Source: Hydractinia symbiolongicarpus (lineage: Eukaryota > Cnidaria > Hydrozoa > Anthoathecata > Hydractiniidae). From it: a stretch of 64,000 bases of DNA. The notes below the pieces were generated by a model that saw nothing but the letters and a program-made list of their open reading frames with translations, searched no databases and had not been told where the DNA came from. The DNA lies in contig NC_079885.1 in NCBI RefSeq assembly GCF_029227915.1, positions 7,874,001-7,938,000 on the forward strand, written 5' to 3'. A program made the position numbers and the translations under genes. Below, one piece after another: positions 53,401 through 64,000 of the stretch (position 1 is the first letter of the stretch; each line of letters starts with the position of its first letter).

Positions 53401-55713
53401 TCGTTATCTTGCTGACTGTCTTTTTTAATTAGGGTAAGATTTCAGTATATATATTTAAAAAAAGAGAAACTTTGATTGAGGGGATATACATTGTTTCAAA
53501 GGAGATGATTAAAAGTGTTATGAACTGTTTTTAAAAATTTTTAGGCCTGATTTGTGACTGAAGCCCATAATTCTTGGTGCCACATTAGAAATGCTTTAAA
53601 AAATCGGTTTACCAGCAACATTAACTGATTCTTCTGGTTCAATGATTCCACAGTTTGGTCGGACACAATATCTTTTTGGGGCAGTGGTTTTCACTTTGAA
53701 ACATACTTTCTTTTCTGTAGGGTTAGTTAACTTTAGAATAGTGGTGACAACATCTTTGAATGGACCTAAACCAAATAAACAGAAAAATCTTTAGGTAACT
53801 TTACTATTATTATTATTGAAATTGTTTACTTAGGACAGCCTCTGCAGTTCTTATTGGTACTGCTAATAACGAGGTCCTACCCCCCCAAAAAAAACACATT
53901 TTACAATTTTCAGTGGCCTCTAAACCTGTTCCCTGGACTCTTTTTGGCTAACGGATGGTCTATTATATTCTAAACCTAATAAAGCCCTGGGAACAGGGTC
54001 AAGTGATGCAAAGCTGTCTAGACCCTAAGCAAATTTACTTTTGCCAATCGCAAAAATCCTAGGAAAAATCACACCCAGCCAAATGACCAACTTATTTTTG
54101 CAATGACTGATAACATTTGCTGGTAAAAATAATTTTCAATGTCTCCTAAAAAAAAGAAAAGAATTACGGGTCACTCGCATATTAAATTCCCCTAGTACAC
54201 ATTGTTCAAACGCTAACTAAAATACTCAAAATTCAATAAATTAAAAATTTTTGTCTTCTTTTTTTCAGAGCACAAAACATGCTGCTGGTATAAAGGACAA
54301 AACATAAAGATTGCTACTGTCTAGATAAAGAAAATCTATTTTTGTAAAAATCTGGTTTTGTAAAAACACTTTGGAATATTAAAAAACACATCCAAAAATA
54401 TAACTCAAATAAAACTAACAATCTTTTTCCCACATGCTTATATCACTTTAAAGAAAGTAACACAAAATACAGACTGAAGGTTGAGCTTCGGAAACTGTTT
54501 GTGACTTCCTGGCTCATTGGATGATTATTCTATGTAATCGCAGTGGCTGCTGTTGACTGGCTATAATGTTTTCGATGTTCATCTGTGAAAGCGCTGGGAT
54601 TGTGTTCTGAGGACATTATTATTTTATTATATAAAACGAGTGAATTTTTTAGAGTTTTTATTAATGATAAAAATAATTTCACCCCTAGAATGATGAAAAA
54701 TCGACATGTGCACAAACCAGTTAAGTGCAATAAAAAATGCACCTTTTAACCAGTCAGGATGAACTGATATTAGCCCATAATAGTTTGATGTGGGATAAGC
54801 TGCTCACATGGCTAATTATACGATAGAGATTTTTTTATTTAAATTTCTTCGGGCAAAATTTTAAGTTTTTTTTAAAAACTTTGGAAGTCGTCCAACAGCA
54901 CTGTGGTTTTTGCGGCGTTTCCAACGAGTCGGCACCCTCGTATCAGTTCCCCTGACTGATAGAGATAGATGTGCATATTTTACATGGCTAGCCTCACAAA
55001 TATCGAGGGATATACCCTGTCTATTATTTCCAGGAGGGGCCATGGCGTAGATGGAGAGTCCTAGAGTATTTAATGCTCATTTTGAGCTACGCAGACCCAA
55101 TTAGAGCCCGCGCTCTACTAGACAACTCCCGGCAACATCCAACGGCCCACACAGTGTGCCATCTTCCCAATTTCCCTCACATGGCTTGGGTTAACCCGGG
55201 GCTATGGTAACATTCACTCGCCCATGTTGAATCGCCGTCAAGAGGAATCGAACCCCGGTCTCCCGCACAGAGTACGAGCTACAACACTAATTTTAATTGA
55301 AATTTATGTGTGCATTAAAAATTGTTATAACATCCTGCTTACACTGCTATGTAGCAAAGATATTGGAGAATGTGGGTAAGACACAATTCCACGGAAATAT
55401 ACAGCAATCCCACACACACATGCAAGATGAAGAGGCAGGATTATATTTTTAACGCATGTCAAAAAGACATGTAAAAATGTAAATATTAGTAAGGCAGGTA
55501 TAATTGCCTACTGGTGTTCCAGCTAAAACGTAGTTAGTTAGCTAGCTAGCTAACGATAACCAAATCAACAAAAGAAAAATCCCAAGACAGTTATCTGCAA
55601 ACGTTTAACAAGAGCTATTTTTAAAGGATTTTTCACTTACCACGGAAAACAAGTTCATTATCTGGTTCAATTTTTAAAACCTGTGACATTTTTTCTGTTT
55701 TTTGTGCACTCAT
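50453..55713 (-). CDS. VAPB: VAP, vesicle-associated membrane protein-associated protein (VAPA/VAPB orthologue)
   Basis: Seven exons on the minus strand join in frame to 270 residues: 55641-55713, 53613-53765, 53240-53352, 52742-52831, 51586-51768, 51193-51246, 50453-50599. The N-terminal MSP domain is plain: [54 protein letters not shown]. It is the domain that binds FFAT motifs of lipid-transfer proteins at ER contact sites. A Ser/Thr/Pro-rich linker follows (exon 5), then a C-terminal anchor ([20 protein letters not shown]) with a GxxxG-like pattern, placing it in the ER membrane facing the cytosol. The usual coiled coil before the anchor is not evident. The choice between VAPA and VAPB is not meaningful in a cnidarian. 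Confidence 0.94.
53915..54000. mobile_element. Degenerate palindromic MITE in VAP intron 1
   Basis: AACCTGTTCCCTGGACTCTT at the left and AAGCCCTGGGAACAGGGT at the right are inverted copies related to the CCTCGTTCCCAGGGC family. Confidence 0.5.
54890..55300 (-). mobile_element. tRNA-derived SINE, copy B (most complete), in VAP intron 1
   Basis: Read on the minus strand: a tRNA-like head with B box GGGGTTCGATTCC (near 55250), then CCATGTGAGGGAAATTGGGA, then GGATGTTGCCGGGAG, then CATCTACGCCATGGCCCC and GTGAGGCTAGCCATG. Copy A at 13405 follows the same order, and the 28240 copy shares the first half. Confidence 0.7.
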
Positions 55714-56041
55714 GATTAAATAAAATATAGGTTCAACACACTGGTATTATGAGTATATTTTTATGTTTTTGTTTCACAGCCGCTTGACAGCCATCTTGAT
55801 ATGACGAGACAGAACAGAACAAAGTCCGCTGGGAAATGATAAGTACAGCACAGTTTGGACACGCAAGGAGTGGACTGCCTCATAATAAATTTATTACCGC
55901 AAGTGGTGTTTTTTCTATGAAGTAAAATGTGAAATGGACAAACGAATGTAAATACACTTAAATGACTCTGACTCATTTTCTTATAAGCATAAACCTTCAC
56001 AAAAAATTCTGCGGCACTGCATTTCAATTTTTAACATCACC

Positions 56042-56118
56042 CAGCCTCGTTCCCAGGGCTCTTTTCACTTTTTTATGGCTGACAAAAAAGTGAAGAAAGA
56101 GCCCTGGGAACGAGGTTG
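56042..56118. mobile_element. Palindromic MITE, CCTCGTTCCCAGGGCTCTT family
   Basis: The left arm CAGCCTCGTTCCCAGGGCTC and right arm GAGCCCTGGGAACGAGGTTG are complementary, extending inward through TTTTCACTTTTTT and its complement; only a few central bases are unpaired. Confidence 0.8.
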
Positions 56119-56238
56119 AACATCACCCTTATAACTATTCAAAACAAAATGCACCTCGATCACAGGACCTGTAGACTGGAATGACTAGATCAATGGCCGT
56201 AGCCACACAGATATTTTATAACAAAATTCTGGAAATCG

Positions 56239-56690
56239 TTGGTGTTACCTACAGTTGAGTACTGCTGCCAAATACGGAGTGCTCACAAACAAAGTGAAAT
56301 TGCATCCCTCGAAGCAGTACAGTGGAGTTTTTTTCATAAAATGAATAGTTCAAGAAACCAAAACTACTGGGAGTGCCTCAAGAGTAACAAGCTATATTCG
56401 CTTCAGCGTTGCAGAGAACGCTACCAAATAATGTATTTTACTACACCCTCCTAGACGTGGTCGATTGTAAACCTTAACTCCAGTTCTAACCAACATACCC
56501 AAATCCCTCCAAAATAAAATGTATGAGGGTTTAAGTCTTATAGGTCCAAATTTATTCAACGCTCTTCCGAGACATTTGCAGGACCTCTCAGTACCAGTTT
56601 CTGTTTTCAAAATTCATCTTGATAAGTCCTTAATCCATGTTTCTGACAAACCCTCCACTGCCAGATCACCAAAACAATAGAACTTACGAC
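56239..56690 (+). mobile_element. Non-LTR retrotransposon (LINE) 3' remnant
   Basis: The frame at 56239-56454 reads LPTVEYCCQIRSAHKQSEIA and SLQRCRERYQIMYF, the pattern at the end of the reverse transcriptase of many LINEs (LEYCC...H...I..LE.VQ...L..L.RRRERY). A following frame (56490-56680) gives LSLIGPNLFNALPRHLQDLS and FKIHLDKSL, also typical of that C-terminus. Frames are interrupted and the 5' part is gone. Confidence 0.65.
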
Positions 56691-57699
56691 ACAAACAGCC
56701 TTCTGGCTGTTCTGAGAATAGATTCTCCTGCTCTCCCTGACCTTCATTTCAGGTCAAATGTTGTGGCATAAGAAGTCGCCGGCGTCCTCAACGAAGACGA
56801 AGCTTAGATGAGCCGAAAGATTATCAAAGGTATCAAAGTTAAGGTACATAAAGGCAAACCTGTCTATGTAGTTGACACCAAGTAATAACGGACACTTTTT
56901 GAGATAGACTGAATGGTCAAAATATTCTATGTAAACCTCTACCGTCTTTTACTTAACGCATCTTCTAATAGTCCGTATGGTCTTATTTCGAAATTTCCTC
57001 TAATTTTTAGTGTCCTTTTACTAATTTTTGTTTTTTCTCTAATTGAATGCGACACTAAGGTCGGATTTTGCTCTAATAATTACAGTGCGAACCTGATTTA
57101 AGGTGGTTCCCCTAGAAAAAATTTCTAAATTTCAAGAATTGTCATTGAGCTGTTTTCTGACAGCAAATTCATCTTAGAATACCGTGGCAAGTAGTGCTTA
57201 TGACAAATTTAGGTTTTTATTGCGCATTCTGCCACTTTTTCCAACCAACCGCTAATATAAGAGCATAGCAACGCCCATAGCAACCATTTTCGCATTTTTA
57301 GACAGCTTTCTTGTCCCTCCATCGATGTTTAATTCCTTGCAATAGCTAGGAAATTAAGGTCTTAAGTATTTGGTGCTTTACAGGTCGAAAAAATGCTGGC
57401 GTACACCTTTTGTCGATTCACAAGTCAAGAATTTCCATAAAATAATCTTTAAGTTTTTTGCCGTTTAAGTTCGGAATCCACGCGAAACAAGAATTCTCAA
57501 GATCGAAGCACGCACGATTTACAATTTCTTCTGTTGATGCAGGCATTAGTACCACCTACTGTTTAAATGAAACCAATTTTCAAATGGAAGTTTCGTCTTT
57601 CAGTTATTTTGTCGAGATATTGCCTGTTTCGCCCTGTTTTAGCTTTTCTGTCGTCCAAAAAATACCGCATCAGTTTTCTGGAAGACGAGTTAGCCTTTT

Positions 57700-58110
57700 T
57701 TTGTAATCTGAAAAGCTTCGTGAAAAAATTTATTTTTTAACCAAGTGTTTTATTGATTATCGATACTTATTTATGGCTGAATACTTGCACAATGAAAACA
57801 AAATTGTTGTATTGCTTAACCCTACCTTAACCAACTGCAGAAAATGTATGTAAAATCCATAATTTATGTGCACTAGTCTGATTTATTATATTCTTTTTTT
57901 ATAATATCAATCCTAGTTACTTTTTTATCAAAAAAATAACAAAATAACACACTTGTAAACAAAGTAAAAGTCTGACCTCTCTATCAAAATAATGCTGAAC
58001 AAGATAATGTAACTTAGAAGATTACGAAAAGCTTCGTGAAAAATTTATTTTTTAACCAAGTATTTTATTGATTATTAATACTTATTTATGGCTGAAGACT
58101 TGCACAAAAA
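57700..58110 (-). mobile_element. Tandem copies of the 18.2-kb MITE family, inverse orientation
   Basis: A block starting GAAAAGCTTCGTGAAAAA and running through TTTTTTAACCAAGTGTTTTA occurs at ~57709 and again at ~58029, about 320 bases apart, as direct repeats. The sequence between them is the reverse complement of 18241-18500. Confidence 0.7.
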
Positions 58111-59657
58111 AGTAAATAAATACAACGAAAAACAAACACCGATGAAAGAAAAGTGTGATAAGAAGAAAAAAAAAGGAGAAGAAAACTTAAAAAATGTTAT
58201 AGTGCGACCCTCCGAAAATAATTATTAGTTTGACCCTGCGAAAGTAATTATTTTGCACTAAATTAGAGGAATGACGGTACATAACGCAGCATTTTTAGCG
58301 GGAACTTGCCATATTATATGCTACTGAATCCGAAAAGCCATTTACTGAGTTCTACCCACACATTCTTAATAATTACTTTATCTTTTACGAGGAGCGAATT
58401 CCAAAATGGAGTACATTATTTAAGATGAGAAGATGCGGACTGAAAAATTAAAGAATATATTCCTTAAACTTTCCCTATTTAAAAAATACAGTAATCTAAG
58501 TTTATAGTAGCAGCAAAATTACCATGACTTTTGCTAATTGTTGCTACCTCGAAGAGTATTGTAGTTATACACGTTTATTTAGCACGGTTAATATTTGATC
58601 CATTCCCCCATGCCGGGATTAATTTTTGTTGGAAACCGTTATCGCAGTTATAGCGGACATTTTTGCAAAGAAACTCCGCGAGCTCGTCATCCTCGTTCCC
58701 AGAGTTTGTTGGCGCTTCCTTGACAGCTAACACAGTGTTTTGCCGCTGGCACTGATGTCAAAATGGAAGAAAGGAGAGGTTGCGAGCTCAAAACAAAGTA
58801 AAAACAAGAACATTTTGTTTATGACTACGTGAAATTTAATATCTATGATAACAAATGGTTTCAGGTTTTTGTGTCTCTCGCAAAAAACATATCGCATACT
58901 TTCAGTTTCACGCGCAAGCGAATGCGAAGCTACACCTTGTATAAGAAAATGCTACATATCCTGGGATTGAGGTTAAGCAAAACTGAAAAGTGTTGCAATC
59001 TGTTAATTAAATGGAGTTTTCAGTTGTCCCAGTCAAGGTGTCTATTTTTTCTCCCCTGCAGACTATGGTGATAGTCCTTGTCTGCACACAAAGCCAACCT
59101 CGTACCTCGTACTTCTAAGCCGCATATTAATTAAGCGTAAAAAAAGCACTGGGAAAAAAGTTTTTGATTATCTTTAAAAAATGTTCGTCATTTCTACCTG
59201 ATAATATGAAGCAAAATGAAGTTTTAAATATAAAACAAACTTTGTCCCGGTCCGTCGCTGTACTACACCATCACATAACCCTGTCAACAAAGCCTCCTGC
59301 ACATATGGTTATTACCTCACCAAAAAATACTCGTGCGATGGTATATAAAATTTCAGGACCAAATAAAGCTAAATGTAATTATGTTAAAATGTTTATTTTG
59401 CAACAATTGAATAAGTATTAAAAGAAGTTAAACTTATTTCCACAAAATAGTACTCCGTAATGGCTTTTTGTTTAATTTATCAGTATTTTGTTAAGAGAAC
59501 AGTTGAAAATTGCTGGTCACTATTTTATGTCGCAAGCTCATCGGCGGGAGACTTCAGTCTTGTTTCTGCCTTCGTTAATGGCGGTTTAATTTTTGGAAGT
59601 CTGCTCATTTCTTGGGTGGAATAATCTTAATTTATCTTCTAACTGTATGATTCAAAG

Positions 59658-62600
59658 ATGAAATTGGTCAGGTAAGACCGTATATCAATTTTTGCAGGCT
59701 TAGTTATTTTTGTTATTTTTAAGAAGTTAAACTCTAGCTACCAATTTTAACCCAAACACAAAAAACGTTTTGCAAACGTAGGAAAAGGCGTTAATTCATG
59801 TACAGTGCATTCTTCTTTTAGTTACATTTCCCGTACTTTGAATTAAGAAACCACACGAGATTGGAGCCCAAAATCTGTTCTGTTTTATCGTGATAGCCCT
59901 TTTTAAATGTTCGAAAGTATTCAACCGCTGCAAATCCGTTATAAATGCTCCCGTCTTTAGACTATTTCGTTTATTTATTAAAACCTGCTTTTAATGTGAT
60001 CTTTCTTTCGTTTTTTTAATGTGGTGTTAAATTCCTAAAAGGTCGGTCAATTGGCCAGCGAAAAAACTCAAAAAATTGAGAAAAATTGTTTAGCTACAAC
60101 TATCAAACCATAAATGCGCACCATTACGCTTTGTTTAATTGGACATCTGCAGGTCATTTTAAACTCATGACCAAGCACATAGGTACATACGATAGGTATA
60201 TACTAGGTACTTGCTGTGGGGAGAGACAATACACCTTTACGATAATTCGGAAAAATTAACACTCCATCGCAGCTTATGTGGCGATCAGAGGAGGTAAACA
60301 TCGCACTTTTATATTACCTTCCGTTAGCTAATTATTCTTCCATTTCCATATTTTTTTATACCCTGGGAAATTTAAAAAATGGCAGATGTAGAATAAATGT
60401 GATTCGTCAATTAAGCAAAATGTCAATCATCACTACGGCAACAAAGCTGAACCGAATCGCCGAATAAGCATGAATATTTTTTGTTGCTTTTCTCTGGCTC
60501 TCAATCTCAAAAATTGCAATAAAAAATAGGGATGTTGGGCGACTCTAACATCAAAATATATTTGTGATTTGGCGATCAGAGGAGGTAAACATCGCACTTT
60601 TATAAGAGTTTATTAAGGAGAAAACACGTTTTTTCGTGATAACTTTTCTTGCTGTGTTTTGTTTTTAATGAAAAGTACACATAAGTTGTATCTTATTATT
60701 ATTAACGTTTCCTGAAAATTTAAAAGAAATTGATACGACGGAAGTTAAAAAACTGGAGAAAACACACTTTCGTCTCTAACAAACTCTCATAAAAACACGA
60801 TTTTTACCTCCTTTTTTCCGATATTGTAACACGATGGAGAACCGTAGGAACGCATGTACAATTGAATTATCGTAAAGGTGTATTTAGCGATTCAGTTTGA
60901 CGTCATAACAATATTTTTGGAGGTGAAAAGTTTCTGTTTTTTAGGTGAAAAGAGTGCAGAGCTAGACACGTTTTGGAGATTTAAGAACAATGTTAGGAAG
61001 TTTGATCAAAGATAATTTTTTGGAGCAAAATCTAGATAGCTTCTTCTCCTTCTTCTTAAGCATCATTTCCAGACAGATTTTTATTGTGTTGTTACCTTTC
61101 GTTAGCTAATTATTCTTCATTTCCACATTTTTTAGCATTCTTCCCCCCTACGAACTAGGTTTGTTTTCACCCTGGGAAATTTTAAAAATGGCAGATGTAG
61201 CATAAATGTGATTCGTCAATTAAGCAAAATGTCAATTATCACTACGGCAACAAAGCTGAACCGAATCCCCGAATAAGCATGAATATTTTTTTGTTGCTTT
61301 TCTCTGGCTCTCAATCTCAAAAATTGCAATAAAAAAATAGGGATGTTGGGCGACTCTAACATCAAAATATATTTGTGATGTCTGTTCTAAGTAAGGAAAA
61401 ACTTTTAAATAAGTTAAACAGTATAATTAAGGGCCTAGTACATCCTACTTTAGTGGCAAATTGCTTATTTAAACTGTTAAAAGCAAAATATTTCAAAATT
61501 TTGCTTTTAAAAGTTTGTGAAAATATTTCACACTTTAGGCTCATGCCTCTACACATACTGTAATTTCTCTTAGCGTGATGGTTAAAAAAAAGTTGGTTAA
61601 CAATTAATTTTTTAAAAAGTTCTTTCATTCTCAAGGTATTTGCATCAAATACTCAAATCATATTCAAGTATAAGCAAAGACATTTTCTGTTGTCAGTAAT
61701 TTTAGACCTGAAGAGACTTGTTAACCAAATCTTTAAGGTCTATAACAACTCCAACATCATTTTAATTCTAGGTAACAGAAGGTCATAATAAAAAAATTAG
61801 TTCACACTGTGTAGACCAATTAATATGAAGAACATTTACCCTAGAAAACCCCAATGTCTGTTCATCATCTGTCAATGTACAGCCAATCATCATATTTTAA
61901 ACACCTCACATGATGACCATGGTCCTGGATAATCCTGGACAAATTAACTTCTCCTGAAATTCCTGGAAAATCATGGAATTTTGACAAAAAATTGAAGATG
62001 TCCTGAAACTGTCCTGGAAAGTGATCATGTTAAGAGAAGTATTTGCAACTCCAATTATGTAAATCTCTTTACAAAGTAGTACTAGTTAAAATCTTTAAGC
62101 TAGAGGTTTCTTAAACTTCTTTATTTTACATCATTAAGCATAATTTTTAATTAATTTTTCATGTTTTCCATAATCTATGAATGCAATGTTGTTAAGGTTT
62201 TAGTATTTAGAGACTGATATCTTTTAAGGAAGCTTCGAGAACTTTCTTTTTTAGCTTGTTTTATTAAGAAAAAATTTAAATTTTATTTTGAGTCTAAGTT
62301 TTTCTTAAAAATAACAAAGCGTTTAAATTTTGTTGAGATTAATGAAAGGTCTGTTTGGCTTCTTGTGGTCCACAAATACTCTAGATTGCATTTATGCATC
62401 TCAAAGAATTGCTTGTATTCCCAGAGGTTTTATTTGGCTTGTGATTTTTAAGGTTAGCAATTTCTGCCGGAATAGTCCTGGAATATCAAAAAAAATGTCC
62501 TGGAATGTCCTGCAATTTAGATTTTAATTTTCTGTGGTCACCATGCCTCAATGAGTTAGAAATTAATTTAACAACAAACTTGCCTTAATATGAGGAGCCT

Positions 62601-63255
62601 TTAATCCAGGATATTTATCTTTTTTGTTGGACAATTTACCCATTAGGACGAAAAGGCTGGCTGAAGGGCTGTAAAGCTTTGAAGAATTTAACAACTTTTT
62701 AGATTTTGTTTCACAATTATTCAAAAGCTTTTCTTGATTCCTAGAATTTCTGGAATGGGTGCCCATTTAGTCCTGGAATCGCAAACGGCTTTGTCTGGGA
62801 TAAAATATTGTCCAATTTATTTTTTAGTTTTCTGTGGTTACTTAGGCATATTACCCTCGATTTACTCTTTTCCCAGCTAGTTCCCAATAATTTGTTTCTA
62901 AAACAAAAAAAAAGCAAATGATTAAACAATATTTTAACCACATAGTAATCCTGGAATCTAAAGCTGGTCATTAGACCCAAATCAGGAATTTCAAAGGATC
63001 CCCTCCTCAGGACGTACCTAAGAAGAAAATGATTTCATGATTTCAATTAATTCTGAGAGTTATGTTTTAACCATTTAAGAAGATTCATTTTAGTTCTCAG
63101 AAAGTATTCAAAGCAGAAAAAATACTATGCCTACAGAAAAAAATATAGCTAGTTCTATGTTTTGTGATTACACTTTAGGTTTTTGATGAAACTCAGTCAT
63201 GAGACTGTTACCATTGAACTGAAGAATGGAACAATCTGTCATGGAACAATTACTG
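59658..63255 (+). CDS. SNRPD1: SNRPD1, small nuclear ribonucleoprotein SmD1 (first two exons; 3' end beyond window)
   Basis: Exon 1 coding part 59658-59671 gives MKLV plus two bases; exon 2 (63179-63255) gives [20 protein letters not shown] then CHGTIT and a phase-1 GT donor at 63256. [22 protein letters not shown] is the N-terminus of SmD1, one of seven proteins forming the Sm ring on spliceosomal snRNAs in the nucleus. These residues are the first half of Sm1; the remaining exons, including the RG-rich tail, lie to the right. The 3.5-kb intron 1 holds two copies of a dispersed repeat. Confidence 0.93.
60313..60569 (+). repeat. Dispersed repeat, copy 1, in SNRPD1 intron 1
   Basis: Shares GTTAGCTAATTATTCTT through CATCAAAATATATTTGTGAT with 61094-61379, about 780-810 bases away, nearly identical apart from a short gap (the second copy has an extra ~27 bases after CACATTTTTTAGC). 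A further short piece (GCGATCAGAGGAGGTAAACA) occurs at 60282 and 60574. Confidence 0.8.
61094..61379 (+). repeat. Dispersed repeat, copy 2, in SNRPD1 intron 1
   Basis: Second copy of the 60313 repeat in the same orientation. It keeps TTTTTAGCATTC, which the 3375 copy also has and the 60313 copy lacks. Confidence 0.8.
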
Positions 63256-63544
63256 GTAAAACTTATTATTTTTATCGTTTATATATTCAGTTAGGTTTGA
63301 TTAAATAAAGCTGAAAGAGCATTATATAGATTATTTTATTGGTTTAAACACTGTTATTTTTATTGCAGGCTATAACTTGGTATAACCTGAAAAAAAGCTT
63401 TTTTCTGTGTGTTTAGCACAGTTTGTTACTGTAGCTAAGATTCCATATTTTAAACGAGTATTATGAAACTGATGCCCTCAAAACTTACTCTTTTTTATTT
63501 ATTATACTAATTATTATCCAAAACTTGCAGTATTGCACGCAAAA

Positions 63545-64000
63545 TGCGTTAACCCTATTTGGTCCGGGAGGGGGATTCTGCCCCCCCCTGACGGTTTTTT
63601 TTAATAACTCCTGATTGCTTTCTTATATGGCTATGATACTTACTGAGTTTCAACATTTATCTATTAGACACCTGCATGCTAAATTTTTAGGTCCCATACC
63701 TTTCAGAGGCTTTGATATTGGCCATTACTCGAAACTACCCCTAAAATCTATATGAAATCCTTATAATGGGGAAAATATAATAACTCCTGTTAGGATTATC
63801 CTTAGAACTTGAAACTTGCAACACAACTTTGTTTCATCAAGAAGAATCATTTTGAATAATTTTGACACGTGACTATTCCGATTTCCCGATTTTGTCGGAT
63901 TTCACCCAAAAATCGGAAAAAACTTTTTTTCGGGCAATTTTTGGCAATTTTTTATTCGATCCATGTAAAAACTGGAAGATATGTTAAAAAAATTTTATTT
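63545..64000. mobile_element. Probable transposon end in SNRPD1 intron 2, cut by window edge
   Basis: Starts GCGTTAACCCTATTTGGTCC, then a G-run and C-run (GGGAGGGGGATTCTGCCCCC) and TAACTCCTGATTGC. The style is that of repetitive element termini that I have seen in invertebrate genomes; no second end or coding part is visible. Confidence 0.4.

Larger units (their letters stand above)
55714..59657. other. Spacer between divergent VAP and SNRPD1
   Basis: Holds a palindromic MITE (56042-56118), a LINE tail (56239-56690), a two-copy tandem repeat (57700-58110) and a lone MITE end (CCTCGTTCCCAGAG, 58690). The sequence around 57100-57700 contains GGTGGTTCCCCTAG and looks repetitive, but I could not assign it. 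The 58829-59071 and 59164-59421 open frames show no domain. Confidence 0.5.

Noticed and set aside
61890-62970. Recurring TCCTGGAAT words in SNRPD1 intron 1 as a defined element
   Set aside because: The words are scattered without a consistent unit or ends; at most a decayed repeat.

Overview
The window is nuclear DNA from an animal, most likely a cnidarian and probably a hydrozoan. The grounds are GT-AG introns in every gene, an AT-rich background with dense short DNA transposons and SINEs, and a mosaic extracellular protein built from animal modules. The species is an inference; no taxonomic marker was tested.

Layout: (1) 1-2850, a decayed two-gene DNA transposon. A plus-strand SWIM/YqaJ-like/PHD ORF converges on a minus-strand THAP + DDE transposase, resembling ISL2EU elements. 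(2) 4721-7589, NDUFS6 (mitochondrial complex I zinc subunit), plus strand, four exons found, 5' exon not found. (3) 7620-10728, repeat-bearing spacer. (4) 10729-47201, one plus-strand gene that I assemble from 49 exons into a single-pass type I membrane protein of about 3275 residues. Order: signal peptide, C-type lectin, LDLa, three CUB, four CCP/sushi, two EGF, four CCP, two HYR, CCP-like, unknown domain, three GCC/ephrin-receptor-like, fourteen EGF, LamG/pentraxin-like, HYR, CCP-like, unknown domain, four GCC, SEA with a GSVV cleavage motif, two EGF, transmembrane helix, acidic tail. (5) 47202-50452, spacer with repeats. (6) 50453-55713, VAP (VAMP-associated protein, ER membrane contact-site receptor), minus strand, seven exons. 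(7) 55714-59657, spacer with a MITE, a LINE remnant and a tandem repeat. (8) 59658 to beyond the right edge, SNRPD1 (spliceosomal SmD1), plus strand, first two exons.

The three small genes are conserved housekeeping genes with no evident functional link to each other or to the receptor. The receptor is the point of interest. Its middle follows the SVEP1/polydom order (CCP, HYR, CCP-like, unknown domain, GCC, EGF, pentraxin-like). To this are added a lectin/LDLa/CUB front, a second copy of the HYR-to-GCC segment, and an SEA-transmembrane anchor. It could serve cell adhesion, matrix organisation or non-self recognition; the sequence does not decide between these. All exon phases agree across 49 exons except for one missing base in exon 20.

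The rest is mobile DNA: Helitron-like termini (three short copies), near-perfect palindromic MITEs with CCTCGTYCCCAGGGC ends, tRNA-derived SINEs, a Harbinger remnant, a LINE tail and two minisatellites inside receptor introns.
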